From Site-B1 sp963827785 (GTDB lineage Bacteria > Bacteroidota > Bacteroidia > Flavobacteriales > Flavobacteriaceae): a stretch of DNA of 64,000 nt. The translations under genes and the position numbers were made by a program. Location: the NCBI GenBank assembly GCA_963827785.1, contig CAWHCT010000023.1:1-64000 (forward strand). Reading direction: 5' to 3'. Shown here in pieces: positions 33,968-42,699 of this stretch (position 1 is the first letter of the stretch; each line of letters begins with the position of its first letter). A model generated the notes under the pieces. It was not told the origin of the DNA. It worked only from the letters and a program-made list of their open reading frames with translations, and made no database searches.

Positions 33968-34510
33968 TTAATCTTTAAAAATTACAACCGGAGTCTCCCA
34001 GGTTACAGGATCACCAATGATATCATGGACATAACTTATTATTTCCATACTTTTTGGAATAACTTTAATTAAAAGATATCCTTCAGCTTTGTTGGGATAA
34101 AAGGCTTCCCATTCAGGTTTCCATCTTTTTTCTTTCTCTTGTTCATCATCAATTAATTGGGCTTTACCATGAATGACCACATATCCGGATTCGTTTTTTT
34201 CTAAATAATATAAGGTCACATTGGGATTATTTTTGATCTGCTTTACTTTCCTGCTTTTAGGGTTAGTTCCAAACCATACAGTTAGATCACTATCCGGAAG
34301 GAAAGGATCCATCACTCTAACAGCAGGAATATTGTTTTCATCTAAGGTGATCAGGGCACAGGTTCCTGCTTCAGACATAATTTCTTTTGCCGCATTGATC
34401 AATTTTATATTTATGGAATCCTGTTGCTGTAAATTTTGACCCAGACACTTGAATTGTAACGAAGTACTAATTACAAATAGAACTAAAATAGAATTTTTGA
34501 TCGTATTCAT
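33968..34510 (-). CDS. Exported pyridoxamine 5'-phosphate oxidase-like protein
   Basis: A 180-residue protein with the split-barrel flavin-binding fold of the PNPOx / general stress protein 26 type: ACALITLDENNIPAVRVMD-like strands, VWFGTNPKSRKVKQIKNNPN and VVIHGKAQLIDD. Unlike most relatives it has an N-terminal hydrophobic signal peptide (cleavage near CLG before Q), so it should work outside the cytoplasm. Substrate and flavin type are unknown. It lies 85 bp downstream of the exported esterase and may share its transcript. Confidence 0.82.
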   Translation of the reverse strand: MNTIKNSILVLFVISTSLQFKCLGQNLQQQDSINIKLINAAKEIMSEAGTCALITLDENNIPAVRVMDPFLPDSDLTVWFGTNPKSRKVKQIKNNPNVTLYYLEKNESGYVVIHGKAQLIDDEQEKEKRWKPEWEAFYPNKAEGYLLIKVIPKSMEIISYVHDIIGDPVTWETPVVIFKD

Positions 34511-34595
34511 TTTCTTTATGTTTTATAAAATTAATTGAATTCCTCTGAATAGCTATTAAACGCCCTGTCTAAGATTTTAACCTAAGTTAAATTTT

Positions 34596-35846
34596 TTATT
34601 GTTTTAATCCCTCAATCCTTTTCTTATAATAATCACTGCCGTTTAGGTCATATGCTTTTTTTACAAATTTCAAAGCATTGGCATTATCGTTCTGTGCTGT
34701 GTAGTAATCAGCCATTGAATCATACGCGTTTGCACTTTCCGGATAGTACTCAATAGCAAATTCAAAGTACATTTTTGCCTTTTCAGGTTGTTGCATTTCC
34801 AAGTTCATGTAGCCTAACATGGTTAAGAGATCTTCCGGATAAGGAGCTACTTGATATCCGAAATGGTTTTTAAGCTTCTTTTCTCTATATTTAACTATGC
34901 TGAATAGCTCTTCTTTTGGTGTTTCAAAAGAATTAATTTTGTAGGTGTTTTCCATTTGGTACCAATCAAAAAGCGATATCAATCCATCCATAATAGAAGG
35001 AAAAGAGACTGTGCCATGTAAATCTTTAGGGTAAAATTTCCATTCATAATTCAGTCCATTTTTAGAGTTTTTCTTAACCAGGTCAGAAAATTCAATATTA
35101 GAGCGGGCAAATATGGTGAAATCTGAAGTGTCCTTCATCACATTATCAATAGTAATCTCAGAGTTCTGCATGTGTAATTGTCCACTTAACGACATGAACA
35201 GAGACCTACCCTTGAAGTTTTGATTTGCCAATATTGCTTTTGACTCATTTACTAATTTTTGATTGTCCCAATCCAAACTTGGATCAATCGCTAAGTAGTT
35301 ATCAAACAAATAGGGATAATTCATAAGTGTGAATAATGTAAATAATCCAGCGTAAGAATGACCAATTAATGTCCTATAAGGAGTAACAGGATATTTGCCT
35401 TCAATAAAAGGAATAAGTTCATTCTCCATGAATTTACTGAAATTAATAGCCTCGCCGTTTTCCTCACTAAATGGCATTCCATACTTTGACCCAATTACCG
35501 ATGTTGTTAAATCCCTTGTCCTGTTATTACTGTTAGAAACCCCAACAAGTAACATTTCAGGCATAAATCCACCACTGTAAAAATCATGGACATTTTTAAG
35601 TGTAGGCAGAAAGACTTCTCCGTCCAAAATAAAAATTACAGGATATTTCTTATTCCTATTAGCTTTGAAACTATTGGGAAGTTGAACATAAACGTGCCTA
35701 TATTCCTGGAGAACTTTAGAGTAAACACTATCCAGAGTTCCGACATTCTCTAAATACTTTTGGTTTTGGTCAGTCTGGGCGCATGCAAATTGCTGAAGGA
35801 CAATTGTTAGCCCTGTAATTAATAATAACTGTATTCTTTTTATCAT
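34596..35846 (-). CDS. Exported alpha/beta hydrolase (esterase D / Fes-type) with TPR tail
   Basis: I choose ATG 35846 (416 residues): it begins with a signal peptide (IKRIQLLLITGLTIVLQQ, cleavage after ACA), while the frame upstream is a non-signal extension overlapping the HMA gene. The body is an esterase-D/Fes-like hydrolase with nucleophile motif GHSYAG, a pattern YRHVYVQLPNSFKAN in front, and a DLHGTVSFPSI region holding the likely catalytic His. A TPR-like tail (about 320-415) follows. Members of this family cleave esters, some of them siderophore esters. It lies just after the HMA/TonB gene set on the same strand. Confidence 0.8.
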   Translation of the reverse strand: MIKRIQLLLITGLTIVLQQFACAQTDQNQKYLENVGTLDSVYSKVLQEYRHVYVQLPNSFKANRNKKYPVIFILDGEVFLPTLKNVHDFYSGGFMPEMLLVGVSNSNNRTRDLTTSVIGSKYGMPFSEENGEAINFSKFMENELIPFIEGKYPVTPYRTLIGHSYAGLFTLFTLMNYPYLFDNYLAIDPSLDWDNQKLVNESKAILANQNFKGRSLFMSLSGQLHMQNSEITIDNVMKDTSDFTIFARSNIEFSDLVKKNSKNGLNYEWKFYPKDLHGTVSFPSIMDGLISLFDWYQMENTYKINSFETPKEELFSIVKYREKKLKNHFGYQVAPYPEDLLTMLGYMNLEMQQPEKAKMYFEFAIEYYPESANAYDSMADYYTAQNDNANALKFVKKAYDLNGSDYYKKRIEGLKQ

Positions 35847-35868
35847 TTTTGCAAAGTCAATGATAAAA

Positions 35869-36276
35869 TTACTCCTTGTGGTCTTTGACAACTTGTTCGT
35901 CTCGATATTTACAACAAGCATCCACACTATTATAGGCTTCATCGGTTGCAGTGAAATCCTTAGTGTCATGGCCAACAGCTGCTATATTCTTCTGAATGGT
36001 CTGCAAATCGGTTTTGCGCTCATCATAAATTAATTTAAGTTCATGGCTATCAACGTTCCAGTCTGCTGTTTTTACACCTTGTGTCTTGATGGCTGCTTTC
36101 TCAATGCGCGCTTTACACATCATGCAAACACCATCGACTTCCAAAGATGCTTTTGCATTTTTGTTTTGAGCAAAGGCTGTTATGTTGATAAAAAGGAAAA
36201 TTATTACTAATAGTTTTTTACTCACAACACTTCTATTGCTTTTATTGAATTCGTGATTTTTCTTCGAAAAGTTCAT
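35869..36276 (-). CDS. Exported heavy-metal-associated (HMA) domain protein
   Basis: Taken from ATG 36276 as 135 residues: a basic N-terminus, then a signal-like helix (KKLLVIIFLFINITAFAQ), then a single HMA domain with the metal motif GVCMMCK and the usual helix-strand pattern (IEKAAIKTQGVKTADWNVDS). A tail with an adjacent Cys pair (DACCKYRDEQ) may add a metal site. It would bind a soft metal, most likely copper, in the periplasm. The frame is open upstream to 36375, but that part is not protein-like. It follows the TonB receptor gene after 133 bp with palindromic repeats. Confidence 0.82.
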   Translation of the reverse strand: MNFSKKNHEFNKSNRSVVSKKLLVIIFLFINITAFAQNKNAKASLEVDGVCMMCKARIEKAAIKTQGVKTADWNVDSHELKLIYDERKTDLQTIQKNIAAVGHDTKDFTATDEAYNSVDACCKYRDEQVVKDHKE

Positions 36277-36295
36277 AATTGTTGTTTTATTTGTC

Positions 36296-36317
36296 AGGTC
36301 GAACGAAGTCGAGACCT
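36296..36317. repeat. Short palindromic repeat AGGTC...GACCT
   Basis: AGGTC (36296-36300) pairs with GACCT (36313-36317) around GAACGAAGTCGA. A related CTCTCGACTGCC stands at 36327-36339. It is of the kind seen dispersed between flavobacterial genes. Confidence 0.5.
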
Positions 36318-36384
36318 TTTTTGAAACCTCTCGACTGCCATAGATGTGACATATTATTTTAATATTTCGTTTCAATTAATAAAA

Positions 36385-36402
36385 TTCCCTCCTACGAGGG
36401 AA
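36385..36402. repeat. Palindromic repeat TTCCCTC-CTAC-GAGGGAA
   Basis: A perfect 7-bp stem with a 4-base loop, the same plan as the unit at 29181-29198. It lies between the TonB receptor gene and the HMA gene and could weaken read-through. Confidence 0.6.
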
Positions 36403-36409
36403 TAACGGA

Positions 36410-38647
36410 TTATTCAATCCTGAATCGTAATCCTGCGTAATACATGCTTCCAAATACTGGACCATACACAAATGTGGTATCAAAATTTGGACCAAATGGA
36501 TTCTCACTGCTTACTATAGGATTATTTTGTTTAACATTTGTCATGTTCTCACCTCCTAAATATAATTCAAATTTATTAGAAAACACCTTAGTAATTTGCG
36601 CATTCAAAGTCCCTACAGTAGGTGAATAGTCATCTAATTGATAGATCGTTGGATTATCAGTTGTGGACGAAAAGCGTTGTTCACCAATCCAATTATAGGT
36701 CGCATCAAATTTCCATTGAGAACCGTTTTCCTTTTGTTTAGTCTCATAAGCAGCATTTGCAAATATCCTGTTTTTAGGTGTTAATGGTTTTTCCATTTTG
36801 CCTGTGCTATATTGCGTTTTAACATCATAATATTTATAGGCCAGTCTTAAATCAAAACCTTCAAAGGTGTTATGGCCGAATTCAACCTGCAGGCTATTGG
36901 CATAACTTTCCCCAATTAAATTATAGAAATTCACTTCAGTCGGATTTTCGAGATCCACAACGATCTGGTTTTTAAAATCGGTTCTGTAAAAATCGACTAT
37001 GATATCAGCTTTTCTTTCAAATAGATCAAATCCCTGAAGAAAAGAAACGCCATAATTCCAGGCAATTTCAGGATCCAGTCCATAAATTTTTCCATTTGTA
37101 TTTAAAATATTGATACTTCTGGACGATGCAAATAGATTCTGATTTTCAGCAAAGATATTGGCACTACGTTTGCCTCTGCCAAAAGAAGCCTTTAATGCCG
37201 ATCGCTCCCATGGTGTATACCTTACATGAAGCCTCGGAGTTACAAAGAATCCTAATAAATTATGATTATCTACTCGCAAACCGGCTACGACATTCAGTTC
37301 ATCCAGATTGTCAAAAGAATATTCAAAAAAACCGCCAACTGAATTTTCAGTTCTATTATACTTTTCCGTGTTTACTGCTTCATCGTAATCATCATAAGTA
37401 AAACTCAAACCAGTCTTAATTTTATGTCTCGAATCACTTATAATGGAATTGTATATGGCGTTTGCGTAGATACTATTCTGTACGATATCATATTGATTCA
37501 AACCAAAGTAAGATTCCTGATCATGATTACTATAGGCTACCTGTACTCCTATACTCTGATAGGGAATTTCAGGATTTACATATCCTAATTTAGCAGAAAC
37601 ATCTATGCGTTCAGTATCTATTTCACTTCCCCATGAATTGGTGGTTAACCTATCAGTATTGGGATCAAAATCAACTTGTCCTGCTTGTTTTTCATCATTC
37701 AGATACCGGAAATTCAAAAAGCTGACAAACCCTTTTTCGGGATTTGTATACTGCCAGCGATTCATAAAATTAACCTGTTTGGCTAAAGGCATATCTAAAA
37801 AAGAATCGTCATTGTTATCAAACTTTTTATCACGAATATTTCCATGTAAATACAATCCTGTATCCCACCTTTTACTAACTTTTGTATTGATATGAGTATT
37901 GAGTTCCATACGTCCATTAACCGAACCATAGGCATTTACAAATAGTTTATCATCTTTACTAGGCTTTACCAATTCGGCATTTATCTGTCCGGATATACTT
38001 TCAAAACCATTAACCACGCTGCCCATCCCTTTTGTGATCTGGATGCTTTCTACCCAGGTACCGGGAGTAAAACTCAAACCATAGGCTTGAGAAGCTCCTC
38101 GAATTGTTGGAATATTCTCTGTTGCTATTAAAATATAGGGGCTGGTAAGACCTAACATTTTTATTTGTCGTGTACCTGTAACGGCATCAGCAAAATTGAC
38201 ATCTATTGATGGGTTAGTTTCAAAACTTTCTGACAGATTGCAACAGGCTGCCTTTAATAATTCATCACTACTGACCGTTAGTATATTTTGAGCCTGTAAA
38301 TATGATTTTGCAGTCGCTTTTCGCTTGCCTTTTACAGTGACCTCATCCAGACTGCTGGTTGGCTGTAACCAATGATGAATCATTTTGGGTTCTGTAATTG
38401 TCAGCGTGTCTGTTTTAAAACCGACATAACTGATGATCAATTTAGTATAATCCTTACTATAGGAAAGTGAAAATTTTCCATCTACATCAGTTACGGTTCC
38501 AACGGTTGTATCAAGCCAATAAACATTGGCACCAGCTAAACCAATATGCTCGTTCTTGTCATTTGCCTCCATGATCATTCCGCTTATCTTATCTTGAGAT
38601 AGCATCAGTGCAGGAATCAGTAGTATTATATAAAGTAGCCTTTTCAT
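36410..38647 (-). CDS. TonB-dependent outer-membrane receptor
   Basis: A 745-residue receptor with a signal peptide (MKRLLYIILLIPALMLSQDK), an N-terminal carboxypeptidase-like beta domain (about 20-105), a plug domain (about 110-230) and a C-terminal beta-barrel. The plug contains ELLKAACCNLSESFETNPS, with a Cys-Cys pair, and RQIKMLGL. Barrel features include IAWNYGVSFLQGFDLFERKA and the aromatic C-terminus (SMYYAGLRFRIE). It is set among HMA and Cys-rich genes, so uptake or sensing of a metal complex, perhaps copper, is a reasonable inference. The start overlaps the HMA-MauE gene by 4 bp. Confidence 0.88.
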   Translation of the reverse strand: MKRLLYIILLIPALMLSQDKISGMIMEANDKNEHIGLAGANVYWLDTTVGTVTDVDGKFSLSYSKDYTKLIISYVGFKTDTLTITEPKMIHHWLQPTSSLDEVTVKGKRKATAKSYLQAQNILTVSSDELLKAACCNLSESFETNPSIDVNFADAVTGTRQIKMLGLTSPYILIATENIPTIRGASQAYGLSFTPGTWVESIQITKGMGSVVNGFESISGQINAELVKPSKDDKLFVNAYGSVNGRMELNTHINTKVSKRWDTGLYLHGNIRDKKFDNNDDSFLDMPLAKQVNFMNRWQYTNPEKGFVSFLNFRYLNDEKQAGQVDFDPNTDRLTTNSWGSEIDTERIDVSAKLGYVNPEIPYQSIGVQVAYSNHDQESYFGLNQYDIVQNSIYANAIYNSIISDSRHKIKTGLSFTYDDYDEAVNTEKYNRTENSVGGFFEYSFDNLDELNVVAGLRVDNHNLLGFFVTPRLHVRYTPWERSALKASFGRGKRSANIFAENQNLFASSRSINILNTNGKIYGLDPEIAWNYGVSFLQGFDLFERKADIIVDFYRTDFKNQIVVDLENPTEVNFYNLIGESYANSLQVEFGHNTFEGFDLRLAYKYYDVKTQYSTGKMEKPLTPKNRIFANAAYETKQKENGSQWKFDATYNWIGEQRFSSTTDNPTIYQLDDYSPTVGTLNAQITKVFSNKFELYLGGENMTNVKQNNPIVSSENPFGPNFDTTFVYGPVFGSMYYAGLRFRIE

Positions 38648-39375
38648 GATCTATACATGTTTAGAAGCATGATAATTGCCATAACAATCATGATACTGTT
38701 TTCTATAAAAGTGGCTTTTGTCATAGGCAACTTCAAGGCCGTGCCTAAGCAAGCGCATTGAATAGTTTTTTTATCGAGCAGCGTTTTTGTTACTCCTATG
38801 GTGGTTATCCCCAAAATGATCAGAGTCACTATTAAAGCCAATGGAATTTGTATCCGCATTAAAAAAAGCAGGCCGAGAATAACCTCTAAAAAAGGATAAA
38901 TAATTCCATAACCCGGAATTGCTTTTGCCAAAGGATCGTACATTTTAAAAGATTCCGGAAAACCCTTTAGATCTAATAGTTTAAAAAAACTGAATATGAT
39001 ATAAAACAATCCCATAAAATCAAGCATAAAACTGTTCCAATTCCATGCTTTTATATTGATCAAGGTTGAAGCTACAATGATGTACCCAAAAATTAATAAT
39101 AATGGAAATAATTGCTGTAGTTCTGTTTTATCCGATTGGTTTCCTGCAGAAGTTTGAAAGATATTCTTTTCCGCTTTTTCTGATATTGTATATTTTCCAG
39201 AAATGGCTTTTTGCAGGAATTCTATAGAAATATGTTCAGACATTTCAACAGTCGCTTCCCCTTTTTTGAGATCAACAGTAGCATTAACCACATTGTTGAC
39301 AGAGTTTAGAGCCTCTTCAACTGACTTTCTGCAACCGTTACAGGTCATTCCTGTAACTGTATATGTATGTTTCAT
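38644..39375 (-). CDS. HMA domain fused to MauE/DoxX-like membrane domain
   Basis: A 243-residue protein: an N-terminal HMA domain with GMTCNGC (Cys12, Cys15) and a copper-chaperone-like fold, a short linker, and four membrane helices of the MauE-like type (LLLIFGYIIVASTLINI, FMGLFYIIFSFFKLLDL, YPFLEVILGLLFLMRI, VTLIILGITTIGVT). Near the end a QCACLG motif (Cys207, Cys209) matches the CxCLG redox or metal site of MauE-like proteins. It may move metal or electrons across the inner membrane. It is transcribed ahead of the TonB receptor gene. Confidence 0.87.
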   Translation of the reverse strand: MKHTYTVTGMTCNGCRKSVEEALNSVNNVVNATVDLKKGEATVEMSEHISIEFLQKAISGKYTISEKAEKNIFQTSAGNQSDKTELQQLFPLLLIFGYIIVASTLINIKAWNWNSFMLDFMGLFYIIFSFFKLLDLKGFPESFKMYDPLAKAIPGYGIIYPFLEVILGLLFLMRIQIPLALIVTLIILGITTIGVTKTLLDKKTIQCACLGTALKLPMTKATFIENSIMIVMAIIMLLNMYRS

Positions 39376-39450
39376 TGTGTTAGAATTTATTTATTAATAA
39401 TTGTACCAATAGCTTGATACGTGATGGAATCACTTAGAATTAATAATAAA

Positions 39451-39870
39451 TCAAATTATGAAGACCTGGTCTAAAACTTGTATGTCGGTAATCAGGTTTG
39501 GAGGTGAATAATCCTTAAAAGGAATAATTTTCTTTGGCAGACTCTCAAAAAGATTGTTATAAGTGTAAACAAAAGTTGCAACAAAAAATTGTTGATCAAG
39601 ATTTAAATCTTCAATCGTTGAAAACTTCAATTCATCCTGACCTTTAATGACTATCTGTTCTTCCTTGCAACAATTCTTTTTTGTAATTGAACAGTCTTTA
39701 TTTGATGAATTCTGCATTTCCATTCCACAGCCTTTTGCTTTATGAAAGATTGCAACATCCACTAAAGTACTTCCGCAATAGTGTTTATCTATGGTAAAGG
39801 ATACAGTTGAAAACAACACCAATAGTGCCATTAAAACCGATAAAACTTTATGTATGAATTGTTTAATCAC
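39451..39870 (-). CDS. HYC_CC_PP family protein
   Basis: A 139-residue exported protein with a signal sequence followed by HYC (His30-Cys32), CC (Cys67-68) and PP (Pro123-124), the three marks of the HYC_CC_PP family named for these motifs. Other Cys residues (48, 60) add to a probable metal site. The function is unknown. It is the first gene of the presumed metal-related set on this strand. Confidence 0.85.
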   Translation of the reverse strand: MIKQFIHKVLSVLMALLVLFSTVSFTIDKHYCGSTLVDVAIFHKAKGCGMEMQNSSNKDCSITKKNCCKEEQIVIKGQDELKFSTIEDLNLDQQFFVATFVYTYNNLFESLPKKIIPFKDYSPPNLITDIQVLDQVFII

Positions 39871-39927
39871 GTTGTAAATTTACAAAAATTAGCCTTCGAC
39901 AGACTGAATTTACAAAAGGATTAACAT

Positions 39928-40356
39928 TTATTGCCTGAGCTTATTGTAATAGAAAGCAGGTAAAAGCAATAACAATATTATGGGCTGAATTAAAAAACGT
40001 CTGATGTTAAAGAACAAATAATAGTCTTCTTTTCTAGGGTTTAAGACAAAATATAAAAACAATGCCAGGAGAATTAGATAAGCTATGCCATAAATAAATG
40101 TCGAAAATTTGATGATATTTCTATCTTTAAAAATTACAAAAAGTATTCCCAAAGAAATAACAGAATTTAAAACATACCTTAGAGTAGTAAATACCGTTAA
40201 TTTAAATACTTCACGTCTTGGGTTATCTAAATATAGATAGTCATTTTCAAAAAATGATAAATAGGGATCATAAAATAATTCATTTTCAAAATACCTTATC
40301 ATAGCTAATAAAGCAAATAATATAAAAAGTAATATGAATTTTGTCGATTTACTCAT
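39928..40356 (-). CDS. Exosortase F system-associated membrane protein
   Basis: A 142-residue protein with about four membrane helices, matching the TIGR04127 family (exosortase F system-associated), always paired with XrtF. Its role in processing or anchoring is unknown. It overlaps the XrtF gene by 8 bp and is thus translated with it. Confidence 0.86.
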   Translation of the reverse strand: MSKSTKFILLFILFALLAMIRYFENELFYDPYLSFFENDYLYLDNPRREVFKLTVFTTLRYVLNSVISLGILFVIFKDRNIIKFSTFIYGIAYLILLALFLYFVLNPRKEDYYLFFNIRRFLIQPIILLLLLPAFYYNKLRQ

Positions 40357-40906
40357 TCCTGGATTTTAAATTAGAAAATCGATTGACCCAGATCATCCAT
40401 AAAACGAACACCATTCCATAAATAATTGCAGGAAAGATCACAATATGCAATATTTCTCTTCTCCATGGGTAATGAAACAATCCAACTGAAAGGATAGCTA
40501 TCCTTATGATATTAACCACATAAATTAATGTGCTGCCGGCCAAAATATAAAAAAAAGTTGTTTTGAATTTACCTGAAAATGCCATGATAAACGAAATGAA
40601 TAAAATGATAACGCTAATGGAGTTACAACCTTCCACAACCCTGGCGACATATTTACCTCGAATGATAATTTTCATGGTAGGTTCATCTGCATGGGGCTCT
40701 ATAGCGGTTTCATAACCAAATGTATTTAAAAGATCCTGGCTTTGCTTTGCGACTGTATGGGTTAAATAATCAGGGTAATACTTAGAGCCATCAGAAAGAT
40801 CCAGATACAACTTATATGCTATGGTAAGCACAATATATACCGATAAAAAAGTTATTATAAACCTGACAACAGATTTATATTTTTTAAGTAGTTCTAGCAC
40901 ACACAA
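40349..40906 (-). CDS. xrtF: Exosortase XrtF
   Basis: A 185-residue integral membrane protein of the exosortase/archaeosortase family, XrtF type (TIGR04128). The catalytic Cys94 is in VVEGCNS, followed by Arg135 (NIIRIAI) and His154 (ILHIVIF), the transpeptidase-like triad. XrtF should cut a C-terminal tripartite signal from target proteins at the inner membrane. I see no protein with such a tail in this window. It is encoded with its associated membrane protein only. Confidence 0.87.
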   Translation of the reverse strand: MCVLELLKKYKSVVRFIITFLSVYIVLTIAYKLYLDLSDGSKYYPDYLTHTVAKQSQDLLNTFGYETAIEPHADEPTMKIIIRGKYVARVVEGCNSISVIILFISFIMAFSGKFKTTFFYILAGSTLIYVVNIIRIAILSVGLFHYPWRREILHIVIFPAIIYGMVFVLWMIWVNRFSNLKSRNE

Positions 40907-40969
40907 AGTTTAAAACGCTGCACAATTTATATAAATATTTGAATACATTTACGAAAACTTTTCAATAAT

Positions 40970-41428
40970 ATGATTTTTAAGCATTTAAAGCCTCTTGTTT
41001 TAGATATACTTTCAGAAAAATCTTCTGTAAATGTCAGATTATTAAGAATTTGCCAATTATTGGAAAGCAAAATAGATCATTACAACTGGGTTGGATTCTA
41101 TTTTAAAAATGGCGATAAAAATGAATTGAAATTAGGTCCGTATGTAGGTGCGCCAACAGATCATACGATCATTCCATTTGGCAAGGGAATTTGCGGACAG
41201 GTTGCCTTAAGTAACAAGAACTTTGTAGTTCCCGATGTAACGGCTCAGGACAATTACATAGCTTGTAGCATTACTGTAAAGGCAGAAATTGTAATTCCCA
41301 TATTTTTAAATGGAGAAAATATTGGTCAGATAGATATCGACTCTAATACGCCCAATCCTTTTACAGAAAAGGACGAACGCTTTTTAGAATTTGTTTGTCA
41401 TGAAGTATCGAATATCTTAGATGCTTAA
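40970..41428 (+). CDS. GAF-domain protein, free methionine-R-sulfoxide reductase-like
   Basis: A 152-residue single GAF domain. It resembles free-methionine-(R)-sulfoxide reductase (fRMsr): GKGICGQVA with Cys75 and NYIACSIT with Cys99, 24 residues apart, as in the reactive pair of the enzyme (the third Cys of the E. coli enzyme is absent). It also has the segment EIVIPIFLNGENIGQIDIDS. It should reduce free methionine-R-oxide in the cytosol with thioredoxin. The stop overlaps by 4 bp with the convergent permease gene. Confidence 0.78.
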   Translation: MIFKHLKPLVLDILSEKSSVNVRLLRICQLLESKIDHYNWVGFYFKNGDKNELKLGPYVGAPTDHTIIPFGKGICGQVALSNKNFVVPDVTAQDNYIACSITVKAEIVIPIFLNGENIGQIDIDSNTPNPFTEKDERFLEFVCHEVSNILDA

Positions 41429-42678
41429 AATCCGGTTCTAATAGCTTCAACAGGATCCAGCCGTGAAGCAGAAAGGGCAGGTAAAATTCCGGCAATAAGA
41501 CCAATTATTGAGGAAACAACAAAGCCAATAACCATATTTTTAAAGGATAATACGAATTCAAAATCTCCGGTAATTTGAGATAAACCTATTGTAGTTATCC
41601 AAACTAAAAATAACCCAACCAGACCACCGATTACAGCCAATATAACAGCTTCAAATAGAAATTGGAAAAGAATAAAACGGTTCTTTGCCCCAAGTGATTT
41701 TTGAATCCCAATCAAGCTGGTTCTTTCTTTGACACTTACAAACATAATATTTGCAATCCCAAAGCCACCGACTAAAAGAGAAAATCCACTTATGACCCAT
41801 CCAAACAGATTCATCTGCCCTGTGATATTATCAATAAAGTCCGTAAATCCTTGTAACTGGTTCACAAAAAAATCAGTTACTTCATCCTGCTTAAGCCCTC
41901 TGAATGTCCTTAATCGCTGTGTGATCATGGCATTGAATTCTGCCAGATCTATTCCACTTTCCGGTTTTACGATAATTGCGGGAAATGCAAATCGGTTGTT
42001 TTCTCCATAAATGCGTCTCACAAAATTGACAGGTAAAAAAACAGCTGTATCCTTGGAGTTGCCAAAAAGCCCGGAACCTTCTTTCTTCAGGACTCCAATC
42101 ACGTTGAATTTTCTTCCGTACAATCTCACTTCCTTGCCTATCGGATTAAAATCACCAAACAAACTTTGTGCTACCTCATCGCCTAAAACAACAACAGGAA
42201 CCCCGGAATTCGATTCTGATTCATTGAAGAATCTTCCTTTGGCGATCTGTAAACTTTCTATTTCATAGTATTCATTCGTAACAGCACCAATTTCAACATT
42301 AGTAATTGATTTCTCCTGATGCTTTATAGTCTCAGGAGCGACATTTAAAGTAAATGAGGCGGCAGCAACATTGGGAATCTTGTTGGCAATAAACTGGTAT
42401 TCATCAAAGGTTACATCAGGGAATTGCTCTCGTTTCCATTGAGGAATTGTAGATGGTCCAAATGAAAAGCGCATGATATAGAGTGTACTGTTATCCAAAG
42501 AACTGATACTGCCTTTTATTTCTTGTTTTAAAGAGTCCACAGCTGCTAGAACGGCAATTATTGAAAATATACCAATTGTTACTCCTAATAAGGATAAAAA
42601 CGTTCGTAACTTGTTATTAGTCAATGCACTAATAGCAAATATGAAACTTTCTTTAACTAATCGCAGGTAAAATAACAT
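41425..42678 (-). CDS. MacB-type ABC transporter permease (copy 2)
   Basis: A 417-residue FtsX/MacB-like permease: an N-terminal membrane helix (TFLSLLGVTIGIFSIIAVLAA), a large periplasmic MacB_PCD domain (about 50-240), then three helices in the C-terminal half and the ending SASRLDPVEAIRTGF. It is closely similar along its whole length to the adjacent gene (42700-43953), so the pair is a tandem duplication. No ATPase gene is next to it; a MacB-type complex needs one from elsewhere. Substrate unknown; lipoprotein or small-molecule export are typical for this family. Confidence 0.9.
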   Translation of the reverse strand: MLFYLRLVKESFIFAISALTNNKLRTFLSLLGVTIGIFSIIAVLAAVDSLKQEIKGSISSLDNSTLYIMRFSFGPSTIPQWKREQFPDVTFDEYQFIANKIPNVAAASFTLNVAPETIKHQEKSITNVEIGAVTNEYYEIESLQIAKGRFFNESESNSGVPVVVLGDEVAQSLFGDFNPIGKEVRLYGRKFNVIGVLKKEGSGLFGNSKDTAVFLPVNFVRRIYGENNRFAFPAIIVKPESGIDLAEFNAMITQRLRTFRGLKQDEVTDFFVNQLQGFTDFIDNITGQMNLFGWVISGFSLLVGGFGIANIMFVSVKERTSLIGIQKSLGAKNRFILFQFLFEAVILAVIGGLVGLFLVWITTIGLSQITGDFEFVLSFKNMVIGFVVSSIIGLIAGILPALSASRLDPVEAIRTGF

Positions 42679-42699
42679 ACATCTTAAAGTTTATTTAAA

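Noticed and set aside
35847..35975. Longer N-terminus of the esterase
   Set aside because: It overlaps the HMA gene and does not give a signal peptide; the ATG at 35846 does.
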